From NCBI RefSeq assembly GCF_030053775.1, contig NZ_CP125669.1:744001-808000 (forward strand): a stretch of 64,000 nt of DNA, given 5' to 3'. The notes under the pieces were generated by a model. That model saw only the letters and a program-made list of their open reading frames with translations. It did not search any database and was not told where the DNA came from. The stretch comes from Acinetobacter corruptisaponis (GTDB taxonomy: Bacteria; Pseudomonadota; Gammaproteobacteria; Pseudomonadales; Moraxellaceae). Positions 1 to 9,542 of this stretch are shown here, in pieces (the first letter of the stretch is position 1; each line of letters starts with the position of its first letter). A program made the translations under genes and the position numbers.

Positions 1-12
1 CTTAAAACTGAA

Positions 13-222
13 CTAAGATGTCACCAGAATCCCATATTTGGCATTAAGGAACATCCCAACCCGAATAATATCTACACCTGCTGCGTGGGTGACAGACAAC
101 TCCTGAGTATGGGTATCAAAATGAAACGAATCAAAAATTTCTTGATGATGCATCAACCATATCAGGGTATCCGTGACACTTTCATCGACAGTATATGTTT
201 CCGACTTAAAATCCTTATCCAT
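13..222 (-). CDS. Small hypothetical protein, 69 aa
   Basis: I do not recognise this protein. It is short, acidic and soluble-looking, with no signal peptide, membrane segment or cysteine. It starts at ATG (220-222) and ends with TAG close to the left edge. The region upstream of the start has only a weak ribosome binding site. The gene lies in the same direction as the next small gene (339-686) and the hsd operon, but gaps of more than 100 bp separate them. It could be a small Acinetobacter-specific gene. No function can be suggested. Confidence 0.45.
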   Translation of the reverse strand: MDKDFKSETYTVDESVTDTLIWLMHHQEIFDSFHFDTHTQELSVTHAAGVDIIRVGMFLNAKYGILVTS

Positions 223-338
223 AATGCCATTCTGATGATTTCAACTGAAACCAACATCATAGCGGATAGATCATACAAAATCAGCTTGATAAAAAGGCAC
301 TTGGCCGTAGCCAAGTGTATATGAGAGATGGATTTTCC

Positions 339-686
339 TTAAGCCGCCTGTGGGCTTACAATACTCTGACCTGCTTTCAGGCTGGCAATCGCTTTAGGGT
401 TAAATTCAAGCGCCAGTACATGATTATCCAAGTGGACATGATAAGCGCGAATCAAGGCTTGCTGCCCCTCATCTGTGTCCAGCACGTATTCATCAGCGAT
501 ATTTAAAATACCCTCTAGGTTGGTGGTGCTTGAGGCGCGGTCATGGCTAAACAGGTCATAAATGGTTTGCAGATTGAAACTGGTCTGCTGTTCTGTAGGA
601 TGATCTTTAAGGTAACTCTCCAAGAATAATACCAGCTTATGTGCAAAGAAATAGTAATTCGGTTTATGGGTATAAAGCATATTCAT
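339..686 (-). CDS. Hypothetical protein, 115 aa
   Basis: A small conserved-looking protein of unknown function. The ATG at 686 is preceded by a strong AGGAG ribosome binding site at good spacing, so the gene is probably real. The sequence is mostly helical in character, without transmembrane segments, signal peptide or a recognisable catalytic motif. It contains an acidic stretch around residues 65-75. It stands alone, about 115 bp upstream of the 69-aa gene, with about 210 bp of AT-rich intergenic sequence between it and the end of hsdR. Confidence 0.6.
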   Translation of the reverse strand: MNMLYTHKPNYYFFAHKLVLFLESYLKDHPTEQQTSFNLQTIYDLFSHDRASSTTNLEGILNIADEYVLDTDEGQQALIRAYHVHLDNHVLALEFNPKAIASLKAGQSIVSPQAA

Positions 687-899
687 TGAAAGCTCCTCTC
701 GGTGTTTTTTTCATCAACTCATGATTAAAAACTAAGGATTCAATCTTAAAAATTTCTTAAAAGAAGTTTGGTCTTTTTGTTAAGCGCTTGGGTTTCTTAC
801 TTGTAACTCTTCAACGCTTATATAGCGTATTTATGCCTACTTCCCTTAAACTAGTGCCTGTAGTGCCACTCTATTCCTAAACCATTGCAAATTATATTT

Positions 900-3776
900 T
901 TATAATCCCACATAAAATTTCTCAATCAACTGTCGTGTTTTTACTAACAAATTAGTTAATACAGTGTCCCGCTCAAAAAGCTTAACCTTGTAGTTTGGCA
1001 ATTCTTTCATTTCTTCTTTTCTTGGTAAACGTTTATTGAACTCGTAATTGTCCAAAACCTGTTTCATTGCTTCAGGCTTGAGATTTTCTTGTTCACAAAA
1101 GTGCTGATAGGCTTGCTCTTTTTCCGCATCCCAAAACTGAGCAAAAGCCACTTGTACACTTTGCCCATTAATCATTTTTGGCATGTTTTCTTCAATAAAT
1201 TTTTGTATCAAGTCTTGCTTGTCATGCAAGCTAATATCACTGCCAATCAGATCATGTACTTGGGCTTCGTATTTCTTACGCTGCTCATCTGTTTCAGCAT
1301 TCACTGCCATCTGTAACAGTGTCAGGATATAACCTACATTGATACGATCACTGTGCAGCAAATCCAGTTGGAAATCGACATCATCCAGCACCGAGACTTT
1401 TTCTTTCTTGGTGGTTTTTCGAATCGCTCGACAGAGATCAGCATACTTAGATGCAAAATTCGCAAAGTGCTGTTTATCCAACACGGTTTGATCTTGGTCA
1501 TATTCCACAAAAGTTTGTAGTTGGGCGTTATAGCGCATCACTTCTCGGAAAGCTTTAATAAACTCCAGTTGCTCATCTTCGGTGATTAAAGCATCTACAG
1601 CCTGATAATCAGGTGTGATCCTCAATAACTTTTCGACCGCTTGCTCATAGTCTTGTTTGATTTCCTCAAAGCTTGGCACAAGAACCGTCTTTCTTGCTTC
1701 TTTATTGGAAAATAATGCCAGTGCTTCATCTGTAGCCCGTTTTAGGTTACGGAAGCAAATAATATTCCCAAATGGTTTTTTATCATTATAAACACGGTTA
1801 GTCCGTGAAAAAGCCTGAATCAAACCATGATATTTCAGATTTTTATCGACATATAAGGTATTTAAAGGCTTTGAGTCAAAGCCCGTAAGAAACATATTCA
1901 CGACCAGTAAGATATCAATCTGCTTTTTCTTTACCCGATCTGCAATATCACGGTAATAGGCATAGAAACCATCGCCAGAATTGTAATTGGTTCCAAACTG
2001 GACATTATAATTGGCAATATAGCGATCCAGTTTGTCACGATTCGATTAGTTAATTTGAGTGGGTGCATCGATTGATTCTTCTTGAATCAAACCATTTTGA
2101 TCATTGTTTTCAACCGCTTCATTTGCAGCATAGGAAAATATCGTTGCAATGGTGAGTGGTTTAAATAATCGACCTTGTGCTTCATCTTGTTGTTGCTTCT
2201 CAGCTTGCACTTTTTCAAATAGCTCATAATACTGCGTTAAGGTATCCACTGAACTGACACAAAACATTGCAGTAAATTCACGGTTTTTAGTTTTAGTATC
2301 ATGCGTATCAACAATATAACGAGCAATCATTTCCAAGCGTTGTGGATTGTCATAAAGCTCTTTGGTATCTATTCCCTCAACATCCTCGTCATAATCAAGG
2401 TTATTCTGCATACCTTTAGCAGTATATTTTCCTCGATAATCAATTTGGAACTGCAATACATTACGGTCTCGAATCGCATCCACAATGACATATTGATGTA
2501 AACACTGATTGAATAAATAATCTGTGGTGAGTTTTAAGCCTGCTTTGGACTGACTATTTTCCTCAAAGATCGGCGTTCCCGTAAATCCGAACATCTGTGC
2601 ATTGCTAAAGAACTTTTTAATATTTTGATGAGTATCACCAAATTGGCTACGATGACATTCATCAAAAATGAACACCACTTTTTTGTCTTTTAAGTAATTG
2701 ATATGTTCTAAATATCGGTCAGTGCTAATCGCACGATTTAGCTTTTGGATGGTGGTCACGATCAATTTGTCATGACGTTGATCGAGCTGCTTCACTAAAG
2801 TATGCGTGCTGTCTGTGCTATCTACACTATCCGCTTTAAAAGCATTAAATTCTCGTGAAGTCTGCGTATCAAGGTCATTACGATCCACCACAAACAATAC
2901 CTTTTCCACATCAGGCATCTTCATGATGAGCTGACTGGCTTTAAATGATGTCAGTGTTTTACCTGATCCTGTGGTATGCCAAATATAGCCGTTTTGCTCT
3001 GAATTCTGTACATGGACAATAATCTTTTGCACGGCGTAAATTTGATATGGGCGTAATACCATCAAACTTTTACTGGTTTCCAACATCACCATGTATTGAG
3101 TCAGCATGTCTGTAAGATGCTGATGATTTAAAAATGCATCCGCAAAATCGACAATTTCATTGATATGTTTATTGGTAACATCTGCCCACGGAAAGGCAAA
3201 CTCTATCCCTGTCGTACCATTTGAATAGTAGCGAGTATTTGCGCCATTACTGATGATAAAAAGCTGGATAAAACCAAACAACCCTTGCCCTGCCCAATAC
3301 GCTTCACGAATATAGCGTTGAGTTTGATTGAAAGCTTCGGCAATTTCCATGCCTCGTTTTTTCAATTCAATTTGAACTAAAGGCAAACCATTGACCAAGA
3401 GCGTGACATCAAAACGGCTGGTTCGACCATTAAAATCACGATGATCTACCGTGATTTGATTGGTGACTTGGTATACGTTTTTGCTTGGGTCATCCGATAA
3501 AAAGAAGATGTGCTTGCTTGAACCATCATCAAATTTGACAGGAAACTGGTCACGTAGATTTTTAGCTCTTTCAAATACAGTGCCTGTATTTAGAAAGCTA
3601 ATGACCTGCTTCCACTCAGTTTCTGATAATGGTGCAAGTCCGTTGGCATGTTCAATTTGTGTTTTGAGATTTGACAGTAGTTGGCGTTCATCCTTGATGG
3701 TAACGGTTGCATAGCCCAGTCCTTGCAGTTGTGCAATCAGTTCATTTTCAAGTTGATATTCGCTTTGTACTGTCAT
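900..3776 (-). pseudogene. hsdR: hsdR, type I restriction endonuclease subunit, interrupted by an in-frame stop
   Basis: HsdR is the ATP-dependent translocase and nuclease subunit of type I restriction enzymes. From 3776 to 900 a single frame of 959 codons is open except for one TAA at 2046-2048 (codon 577). The N-terminal part (2046-3776) carries the nuclease motif near residue 135 (QIELKKRG), the Walker A box near residue 268 (TGSGKT), the DECH box near residue 370 and GFTGTP. The C-terminal part (900-2045) continues in the same frame with NVQFGTNY, VVNMFLTGFDSK and the helicase VI-like segment QAFSRTNR. No frameshift is needed to join them. The product made from the first start would lack the last helicase motifs and the HsdM-contact domain, so restriction is predicted to be lost unless the stop is read through. 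The stop could also be a sequencing error. Confidence 0.9.
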
Positions 3777-3914
3777 ATTTCTCTCATAATTAAATATTTA
3801 ATTAACAATAACTTATATTGTAAAATAACTAAAGTTAGCTAAGAAATAACTAAATATTGGATTCGTGATGTCCTGCCCTGAGAAGCGACTAAAGCTTCGC
3901 AAGAGGGGGTAAAT

Positions 3915-4298
3915 CTAAACAAGCAAAGTCTTAGCATGAAACTGCTGCACATGCTGCTGTAAATACTCACATACACCATCAATATTTTGCATGATTTCAG
4001 TATTGGTTATTCGAATGGTCGTTAAACCCAACTCTAGCATAAATTTATCTCTAATTTTATCATAAGCTTGGGCATCTTCGGAAAAATGGCTTTCACCATC
4101 GACCTCGATAATCAATTTTAATTGGGGACAATAAAAATCGGCAATATAATGCCCAACTCCATGCTGTCTACGAAACTTCACCCCAAGCTGATTATTTCTT
4201 AAAATTCCCCATAAGCGTTTTTCAGGTTCGGTCATGTTGTTGCGTAATGTTTGGCGGCGTTGTTTATATTCTGTTTTGTTAAATATTTTTTGTGTCAT
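3915..4298 (-). CDS. DUF559 nuclease-like protein, 127 aa
   Basis: A DUF559 family protein, related in fold to Vsr and restriction-endonuclease-like enzymes. Visible family features are the N-terminal segment MTEPEKRLWGILRN, the FRRQHGVGHYIADFYCP stretch with the active-site-type Asp, and IIEVDGESH, which supplies the second acidic residue. The length suits the family. I use the ATG at 4298; the frame also opens with TTG one codon earlier. It sits between hsdS and hsdR in the same direction, with a palindromic repeat between it and hsdS. DUF559 genes are often found beside restriction systems, but their role is unproven. Nuclease activity is an inference from the motif pattern. Confidence 0.8.
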   Translation of the reverse strand: MTQKIFNKTEYKQRRQTLRNNMTEPEKRLWGILRNNQLGVKFRRQHGVGHYIADFYCPQLKLIIEVDGESHFSEDAQAYDKIRDKFMLELGLTTIRITNTEIMQNIDGVCEYLQQHVQQFHAKTLLV

Positions 4299-4344
4299 CA
4301 ATAAAAACCCTCTAAATTTCCAATTATCAGAATGGACTTTATTG

Positions 4345-4455
4345 TAACCCCTCTAAATCTCCCCTTATCAAGGGGAGACTTTTCCACAAATTTAATCCTG
4401 TCATCAATTCCGTGAGGTTCTCCCCCTATTTTAGGGGGAGCTAGAGGGGGTAAAT
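4345..4455. repeat. Double-hairpin intergenic repeat after hsdS
   Basis: Two strong hairpins: CTCCCCTT-ATC-AAGGGGAG (4359-4377) and CTCCCCCTA-TTT-TAGGGGGAG (4420-4440). They are bracketed by an outer inverted repeat of the type ACCCCCTCTA/TAGAGGGGGT (4346-4354 and 4442-4451). A further GAGGGGGTAAATC copy lies at 3903-3914, beside the DUF559 stop. The element fills the gap between hsdS and the DUF559 gene and generates a spurious 76-codon reading frame. It looks like a dispersed non-coding palindromic repeat. Confidence 0.7.
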
Positions 4456-5651
4456 CAAACAAACATCTGCTGTAACAAGCCTTTTTTCCACTGTTTGGCT
4501 TGTTCAATTTGCTGTGCCACAACCTCAATTTTTTGGTCGATAGCGGATAAGAAATTAGCGATTTTGGTTTGTTCAGCTAATTGTGGCTTATGAATTGATA
4601 ATGAACGAATTTGTCCCAAAGCCAAAAACTTTTGCGTGTTTCCTGCATTAAGCAAAGCTACTTGTTTAGCAAAAAAACTACTATTTAGATAATGGATTAG
4701 ATAAATATTTAAAAGTTCATCTTTCTCTTTTATGAGTGCTACATTTTTTATAGCAAAACCATCTGAGTTTAAAAGTACTGGATTACCTATTGTTCCAATC
4801 ATCCCAAAAATAATATCACCAATATTTACTGCTGAACGTTTATTAATATTTAAATAATCATCTTCAGAAATTAAATTGATATCAGTTAAATCAAGCTTCC
4901 CATTCTTAAGATTTTTTGAAGTAATGAGTGGATAACCGTCTTTAACATACGACGGAGAATCATGTGTTCCATCCCGAACATCAGAAACCTTACTTAAAGC
5001 AACCTCCTCCCACTCCCCAAACTCACTCCCATCATCCGCTTTAAAACGAATCTGCTGACTAAATAGCTTCTGCATCATGCCTTGTTTATATTGGCTAAGT
5101 AGCTTATGTTTTTGAGTCAGTTGGCTAATTTTTTCATCAACTGCGGAAAGAAAAGAGGCGATTTTGGTTTGTTCTTCTAAGGAAGAATAAGTTATATCCA
5201 AATTACTTACAATTTTAAAATTTAGAGCTGGCATAGCTCCCCCAGACATTTCTGACTGGAAATAATTAAAAGTTTTTTCTGACTTCAAGACCAACTCTAA
5301 ATATTTTTGATTAATTATTTTATTATCTACAATAACTTTAAAAAGATTATTAGCTATTACACCTGTTTCGCCTGAACAAATAAATCCAGCCGTTGCACCA
5401 TACCGAACGATTGCAATATCTTGCTCATTAAGAAGTTTTTCTTTTGAACCAATATATTTGATATATCTAAAATCTTTCGAATTCTGTGTGAAATTCTCAA
5501 TTCTTAAAAATTTAGTTAAACCATGAGCATACTCATTATATTGATCATCTAATGAAACCTGTTCACCCTGAAGAAATTGAGCTTGATTGCCTAATTTTGA
5601 CTTCTCCCAATCCCCATCAAATTCTCTAAACCTCAACTTAGGTACAGACAT
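4455..5651 (-). CDS. hsdS: Type I restriction-modification specificity subunit HsdS
   Basis: HsdS recognises the DNA target and assembles with two HsdM and two HsdR. The 398-aa protein has the usual two-fold design: target recognition domain 1 (about residues 1-155), a conserved helical spacer beginning EEQTKIASFLSAVDEK, target recognition domain 2 (about 215-355), and a second spacer beginning AEQTKIANFLSAIDQK and ending KKGLLQQMF. The two spacers share a near-identical DNA stretch (4556-4575 and 5157-5176), which could allow domain exchange by recombination. Its ATG overlaps the dinD stop as TAATG, implying translational coupling. Base composition is more AT-rich than in the neighbouring housekeeping genes. 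The target sequence cannot be predicted. Confidence 0.95.
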   Translation of the reverse strand: MSVPKLRFREFDGDWEKSKLGNQAQFLQGEQVSLDDQYNEYAHGLTKFLRIENFTQNSKDFRYIKYIGSKEKLLNEQDIAIVRYGATAGFICSGETGVIANNLFKVIVDNKIINQKYLELVLKSEKTFNYFQSEMSGGAMPALNFKIVSNLDITYSSLEEQTKIASFLSAVDEKISQLTQKHKLLSQYKQGMMQKLFSQQIRFKADDGSEFGEWEEVALSKVSDVRDGTHDSPSYVKDGYPLITSKNLKNGKLDLTDINLISEDDYLNINKRSAVNIGDIIFGMIGTIGNPVLLNSDGFAIKNVALIKEKDELLNIYLIHYLNSSFFAKQVALLNAGNTQKFLALGQIRSLSIHKPQLAEQTKIANFLSAIDQKIEVVAQQIEQAKQWKKGLLQQMFV

Positions 5652-6490
5652 TATTGATTATCCTTATTTTTATCTAAAAATTTCTTCTGCTCTTTTTCTA
5701 AGATCAAAATACTTTTTTCTGGTGTAGGTAATTCCTCAGGCATCGTTCCACCTAAATCAGCTATAGTTTGTCTGACTTTATGACCTACCTCATAATGGGT
5801 TTGGTTAGCTTCACGTTTATTACTTACCCCATCTCGCTTTAATTTTTCTTCTGTTTGTGTTGCACGGAATAAATTTGCAGCTAATTCAGTACTCCCCATA
5901 TGATCTAAAATCTTTTGAGATTTTTTTAACCCCTTTTTTCCATGAATTGCTTTAGCATCTAATCCACCATATAGACCTTTATAGCCATGATTTTGAAAAA
6001 TTGCAAAATCTAAATTAGTAATAACACCAGCATCATAAGCAGCATCAACCAACTGTTTATTATGTTCTTTTAACTCATTACGCAATAACAGCCTTTTTTC
6101 ATCTTCCCTTAATGACTTAAAGGTTACATCATCTGCAAGCTCTTGACGACGTGCTTGAATTGCAAAATAAGTCTGCCCATTTGCAATAACAGGCTTAGAA
6201 GGATCACCATTTTGTACAATCAAGTAACAAGCATACCTAGATAAAGCAAATGAAGGAAAACTTCTTAAACCACCTTTTCCCAACTCGATCATCTCGTGCA
6301 TTTCCACGAAATGATCATTTATTGACTGATTACTTCTATCACAAGCAATTTTTGCCTTTTCTATGACAGGTAAAAAATTACGATATTCAGCATAATCAAG
6401 CACTTTTGCCAAAGCCCGTGCTGACCAAAACTCCTGACCATTTTCATTGATTTGCTTTATATCTTCAAAAGTTTGATGTTGTGTATTCAT
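5651..6490 (-). CDS. dinD: DNA damage-inducible protein D (DinD)
   Basis: A DinD family protein of 279 aa (E. coli DinD is of similar length). In E. coli it is LexA-controlled and inhibits RecA filament activity. Recognised features are the BRO-N-like N-terminal part (EFWSARALAKVLDYAEYRNF) and the family stretches IVQNGDPSKPVIANGQTYF and NHGYKGLYGG. I chose ATG 6490 because TTGGAGGAATTTACA provides a perfect ribosome binding site; the frame opens 5 codons earlier with TTG inside that site. It overlaps the rhuM remnant upstream and hsdS downstream by one base (TAATG), so it is embedded in the hsd operon. No clear LexA box is visible in front of it, so its SOS control here is doubtful. Confidence 0.9.
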   Translation of the reverse strand: MNTQHQTFEDIKQINENGQEFWSARALAKVLDYAEYRNFLPVIEKAKIACDRSNQSINDHFVEMHEMIELGKGGLRSFPSFALSRYACYLIVQNGDPSKPVIANGQTYFAIQARRQELADDVTFKSLREDEKRLLLRNELKEHNKQLVDAAYDAGVITNLDFAIFQNHGYKGLYGGLDAKAIHGKKGLKKSQKILDHMGSTELAANLFRATQTEEKLKRDGVSNKREANQTHYEVGHKVRQTIADLGGTMPEELPTPEKSILILEKEQKKFLDKNKDNQ

Positions 6491-6725
6491 TGTAAATTCC
6501 TCCAATATATGCAGTTATCAAGTAATCCTTGATAACTGAATTTTCTAATAATTCCTTTTCATTCAATATTTTTAGGATATGATTGCTTATATTTTGAACA
6601 GAGGTATCAAAAAGTTCCGCAAGCTGTGCCTGACTCATAAAAATATTGCCATCACGAGCATATAAAGCAACTTTTGCTTTGCCATCATCTGTATTATAAA
6701 TAATTAAATTTTCTTGATTATCCAT
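6465..6725 (-). pseudogene. RhuM family protein, N-terminal remnant
   Basis: The first about 70 residues match the N-terminus of RhuM/virulence proteins: a DDGKAKVALYARDGN segment followed by a helix-turn-helix-like part (MSQAQLAELFDTSVQNISNH) and the family run ELLENSVIKDYL. Full-length RhuM is more than 300 aa, but here the frame ends after 86 residues with an unrelated tail, so most of the gene is deleted. The ATG at 6725 has a GGAGGTGA ribosome binding site and overlaps the hsdM stop (TGATG). RhuM genes often occur within hsd operons, so this fragment probably marks an older operon layout in which a deletion joined rhuM to dinD. Confidence 0.8.
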
Positions 6726-8293
6726 CACTTCACCTCCGCAAACGGCGAAGCAATCCCAAGCTCTTTGCAAAATTCACTAATCACGGCATCGGTCTTTTGA
6801 CTCTCAACTTCTAAAGCCTGCAAGGCTTGAGCAATGGCATCCAGGTCAATCTCGTCCTCAGCTTCAAAAGTATCGACATAACGTGGAATATTCAGGTTAA
6901 AGTCGTTTTCTTTCACTTCTTTTAAAGTCGCCACATGCGCGTATTTATCAATATTCTGACGGTTTTCAAATGCCCCAATAATATTATCCAAATGCTCAGG
7001 CAATAACTTGTTTTGATTCTTCTGCTTCTCGAACTCGTTGCTGGCATCAATAAACAAAATATTGTCTTTATGCTCACGGTTTTTCTTCAGCACCAAAATA
7101 CAGGTTGGAATACTTGTGCCATAGAAAATATTGGCAGGTAAACCAATAATGGTATCAATCACATTGAGCTGTTCAATGAGGTATTGACGAATCACACCCT
7201 CACTCGAACCACGGAATAAAACACCGTGTGGCAGCACAACGGCCATCGTGCCATGCTCATCCAGTTGATGCAGCATGTGCTGAACAAATGCCATATCCGC
7301 TTTAGAACTTGGCGCAAGTTTGCCATAAGCTGCAAAACGCTCATCTTGTAAAAATAACGGATCAGCAGACCATTTTGCCGAAAATGGTGGATTGGCAACC
7401 ACCGCATCAAAACGCTTGTCCAAATGCTGTGGACGAATCAAGGTATCTTCTTGCTTAATATCGAATTTGGCAAAATGCACATCATGCAAAATCATGTTCA
7501 TACGTGCCAAGTTGTAGGTGGTACGGTTCATCTCCTGACCGTAAATCATATCCACATCTTGTACTTCTCGTTTAACACGCAGCAACAACGAGCCTGAACC
7601 ACAGGTCGGATCATAGACAGAACGCAAACGGGTTTTCCCTTGCGTTACGATCTTCGCAAGTAAAGTCGATACCGTTTGCGGCGTATAGAATTCCCCTGCT
7701 TTTTTACCAGCACCTGATGCAAACTCACCAATCAGGTACTCATAAGCATCACCCAATACATCACTTTCGCTATTGGACAAATCAAAATCAATATCGTCTA
7801 AATGACTGAGAACCTTTGCCACTAGCTCATTACGATCACTTGCTGTATTGCCCAGCTTGGTCGAATTTAAGTCGAGGTCTTCAAATAGATTGGCAAAGTC
7901 ATCGGCAGAGTCAGAACCCAGTGTACTTTGTTCAATCGCTTTTAGCGTTGCCGCCAAATCATCTAAAATGAAATCGCCTTTACGACCGCGTTCTGCAAGC
8001 GTATGAAATAGTTGTTTTGGTGTCAGTGCATAGCCCACTTCTTCAATGGCATTCTTTTTAATTTCTTCGATATATGGCACATGCTCAGCGTTATTCTCAT
8101 CAAGCTCTAAAAAGCCAATATCTTCGCTATCGAGCAACTCATTGGCAAAGTTCACCGCTTTTTCAGATAAATATTTAAAGAAGATAAACCCTAGAATATA
8201 GTCACGAAACTCATCTGCACCCATTTTGCCACGTAAGGTATTAGCAATATTCCAAAGTTGTTTTTGTAGCTGTTGCAGTTGTACTTGGGTCAT
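6725..8293 (-). CDS. hsdM: Type I restriction-modification DNA methyltransferase HsdM
   Basis: The N6-adenine methyltransferase subunit, 522 aa. It has an N-terminal helical HsdM domain (LWNIANTLRGKMGADEFRDY), the S-adenosylmethionine motif DPTCGSGSLL near residue 230 and the catalytic NPPF motif near residue 300. It is the first gene of the operon and appears intact, as does hsdS. The methylation half of the system should therefore still work even though hsdR is broken. About 210 bp separates it from the tRNA gene, and the operon promoter must lie there. The ATG at 8293 has only a weak ribosome binding site. Confidence 0.96.
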   Translation of the reverse strand: MTQVQLQQLQKQLWNIANTLRGKMGADEFRDYILGFIFFKYLSEKAVNFANELLDSEDIGFLELDENNAEHVPYIEEIKKNAIEEVGYALTPKQLFHTLAERGRKGDFILDDLAATLKAIEQSTLGSDSADDFANLFEDLDLNSTKLGNTASDRNELVAKVLSHLDDIDFDLSNSESDVLGDAYEYLIGEFASGAGKKAGEFYTPQTVSTLLAKIVTQGKTRLRSVYDPTCGSGSLLLRVKREVQDVDMIYGQEMNRTTYNLARMNMILHDVHFAKFDIKQEDTLIRPQHLDKRFDAVVANPPFSAKWSADPLFLQDERFAAYGKLAPSSKADMAFVQHMLHQLDEHGTMAVVLPHGVLFRGSSEGVIRQYLIEQLNVIDTIIGLPANIFYGTSIPTCILVLKKNREHKDNILFIDASNEFEKQKNQNKLLPEHLDNIIGAFENRQNIDKYAHVATLKEVKENDFNLNIPRYVDTFEAEDEIDLDAIAQALQALEVESQKTDAVISEFCKELGIASPFAEVK

Positions 8294-8458
8294 TGTTATT
8301 GAAGTCCGAAAAAAAGAATGAAACGTGAATAGTTTACCGAAAATTAATTATTTTTCAGCTACATTTGTAAGATAAAAGACATAATTTGTCGCGTAAAAAT
8401 TATAGAGAATGAAGCTTTTTAAATTGTTTACACCGAGTATCTATATGAAAAATATGCA

Positions 8459-8495
8459 TTAAAAAACCACTTAGGATTAGTACACCTAAGTGGTT
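8459..8495 (-). terminator. Rho-independent terminator of the tRNA gene
   Basis: An 11-bp perfect stem, AACCACTTAGG (8465-8475) with CCTAAGTGGTT (8485-8495). Read on the minus strand, it is followed by a run of T. It lies 9 bp downstream of the tRNA 3' end. Confidence 0.85.
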
Positions 8496-8503
8496 GTTTT
8501 ATA

Positions 8504-8580
8504 TGGTGGGCCCACCGTGACTTGAACACGGGACCAATGGATTATGAGTCCACTGCTCTAACCAACTGAGCTATAGGCCC
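8504..8580 (-). tRNA. tRNA with CAU anticodon, probably tRNA-Ile2 (or elongator Met)
   Basis: A full 77-nt cloverleaf including encoded CCA. The acceptor arm GGGCCTA pairs with TGGGCCC, the D-arm is GCTCAGTTGGTTAGAGC, the anticodon loop is CTCATAA, and the T-arm carries the GTTCAAGTC loop. The anticodon is CAU. The acceptor and anticodon stems resemble the lysidine-modified tRNA-Ile(CAU) of gammaproteobacteria more than initiator Met, but the sequence alone does not fully decide this. It needs TilS if it is Ile2. The hsd operon begins just beyond its 3' side. Confidence 0.95.
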
Positions 8581-8801
8581 TTATAAAGTTTTAATCATAT
8601 TTCTTATGATTAAAGCCGCTTGATGTTAGCTAAATTTAACTTAAATTACAAGCAGATGATTTTATCAAATCACTAAAACGGTGATTAAATTAAAACTTTG
8701 CTGATTCTATCTGATCTCTGCGTCTTGAGTAAAGATAATATCTGCATATTTTGATCAATTAAGAAACATCCAAATTTCTTTTTAGTGTGGAATTTTAGGA
8801 T

Positions 8802-9407
8802 ATGTATTTTCTAAAAAACTCGTATTACACTGCTGCCATTCATTTGTCATGTATTTCTGCCATGAAAAAATTCTTAGGAAAATCCATTTTTAAAGCAACA
8901 GGTTGGACATATAACGTCGATCCAGCCATTTTAGAAAACAAACAAGTTATTATTGGCTTTGAGCACACCTCAAATCTGGACACCATCCTGTCACTTGCAC
9001 TATTTGAAATTTTAGAGCTTAAAATCCATACCCTCATCAAAAAAGAACTGTTTAAAGGCCCTCTTAAACCGATTCTGGAAAAGCTTGGTGGCATCCCTGT
9101 TGACCGCAAGGCCAGCAAAGATATTGTCACGCAAATGGTTGAGCTGTTTAATCAAAATGATCGTTTCAACCTTGTGATTGCACCTGAGGCAACACGCGCC
9201 AAAGATGGTGAAGAACGCAAGCCAATTCGGACTGGTTTCTGGCATATTGCCAAGGCGGCAAATGTACCCATCATCCTGATGTACGCCAATGCCAAAACCA
9301 GGCAAGGCGGTATTTTGGGTAAAATTTATCCAACCAACTTGCAGCAGGATTTAGAAAAAATCAAAACCTTGTACGCCGAATATGGCATCGATGTGAAAAT
9401 TCGATAG
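8802..9407 (+). CDS. 1-acylglycerol-3-phosphate acyltransferase family protein (PlsC-like)
   Basis: A short (201 aa) member of the LPLAT acyltransferase family, which transfers acyl chains to lysophospholipid-type acceptors at the inner membrane. Motif I is HTSNLD (HX4D). The PVDRKASKD segment and the APEATRAKDGE block correspond to the glycerophosphate-binding motifs. The N-terminal 20 residues are poorly conserved in character, and a second ATG at 8862 is a possible start. The upstream AGGAT is very close to the first ATG, so the start is uncertain. The gene is monocistronic. The exact acceptor cannot be told from sequence. Confidence 0.85.
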   Translation: MYFLKNSYYTAAIHLSCISAMKKFLGKSIFKATGWTYNVDPAILENKQVIIGFEHTSNLDTILSLALFEILELKIHTLIKKELFKGPLKPILEKLGGIPVDRKASKDIVTQMVELFNQNDRFNLVIAPEATRAKDGEERKPIRTGFWHIAKAANVPIILMYANAKTRQGGILGKIYPTNLQQDLEKIKTLYAEYGIDVKIR

Positions 9408-9542
9408 CGTTTGTTCTGTTCACGTTAAGATCATCAGGCAAATTTTAAATTTGGAATATCAAATACGGTTGTTTTCAACAAAACCATCGCTATGCTAATA
9501 TTCCTGCACTTTTTTAAGTTTTAATTTTTTGGAGTTATTTCC

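Noticed and set aside
4298..4528. A 76-codon frame after hsdS
   Set aside because: It is only the translation of a palindromic repeat and the antiframe of the hsdS end, with no ribosome binding site.
8504..8580. Direct repeat of the tRNA 3' end as an island attachment site
   Set aside because: I found no second copy of the tRNA 3' end on the other side of the hsd genes within the window.
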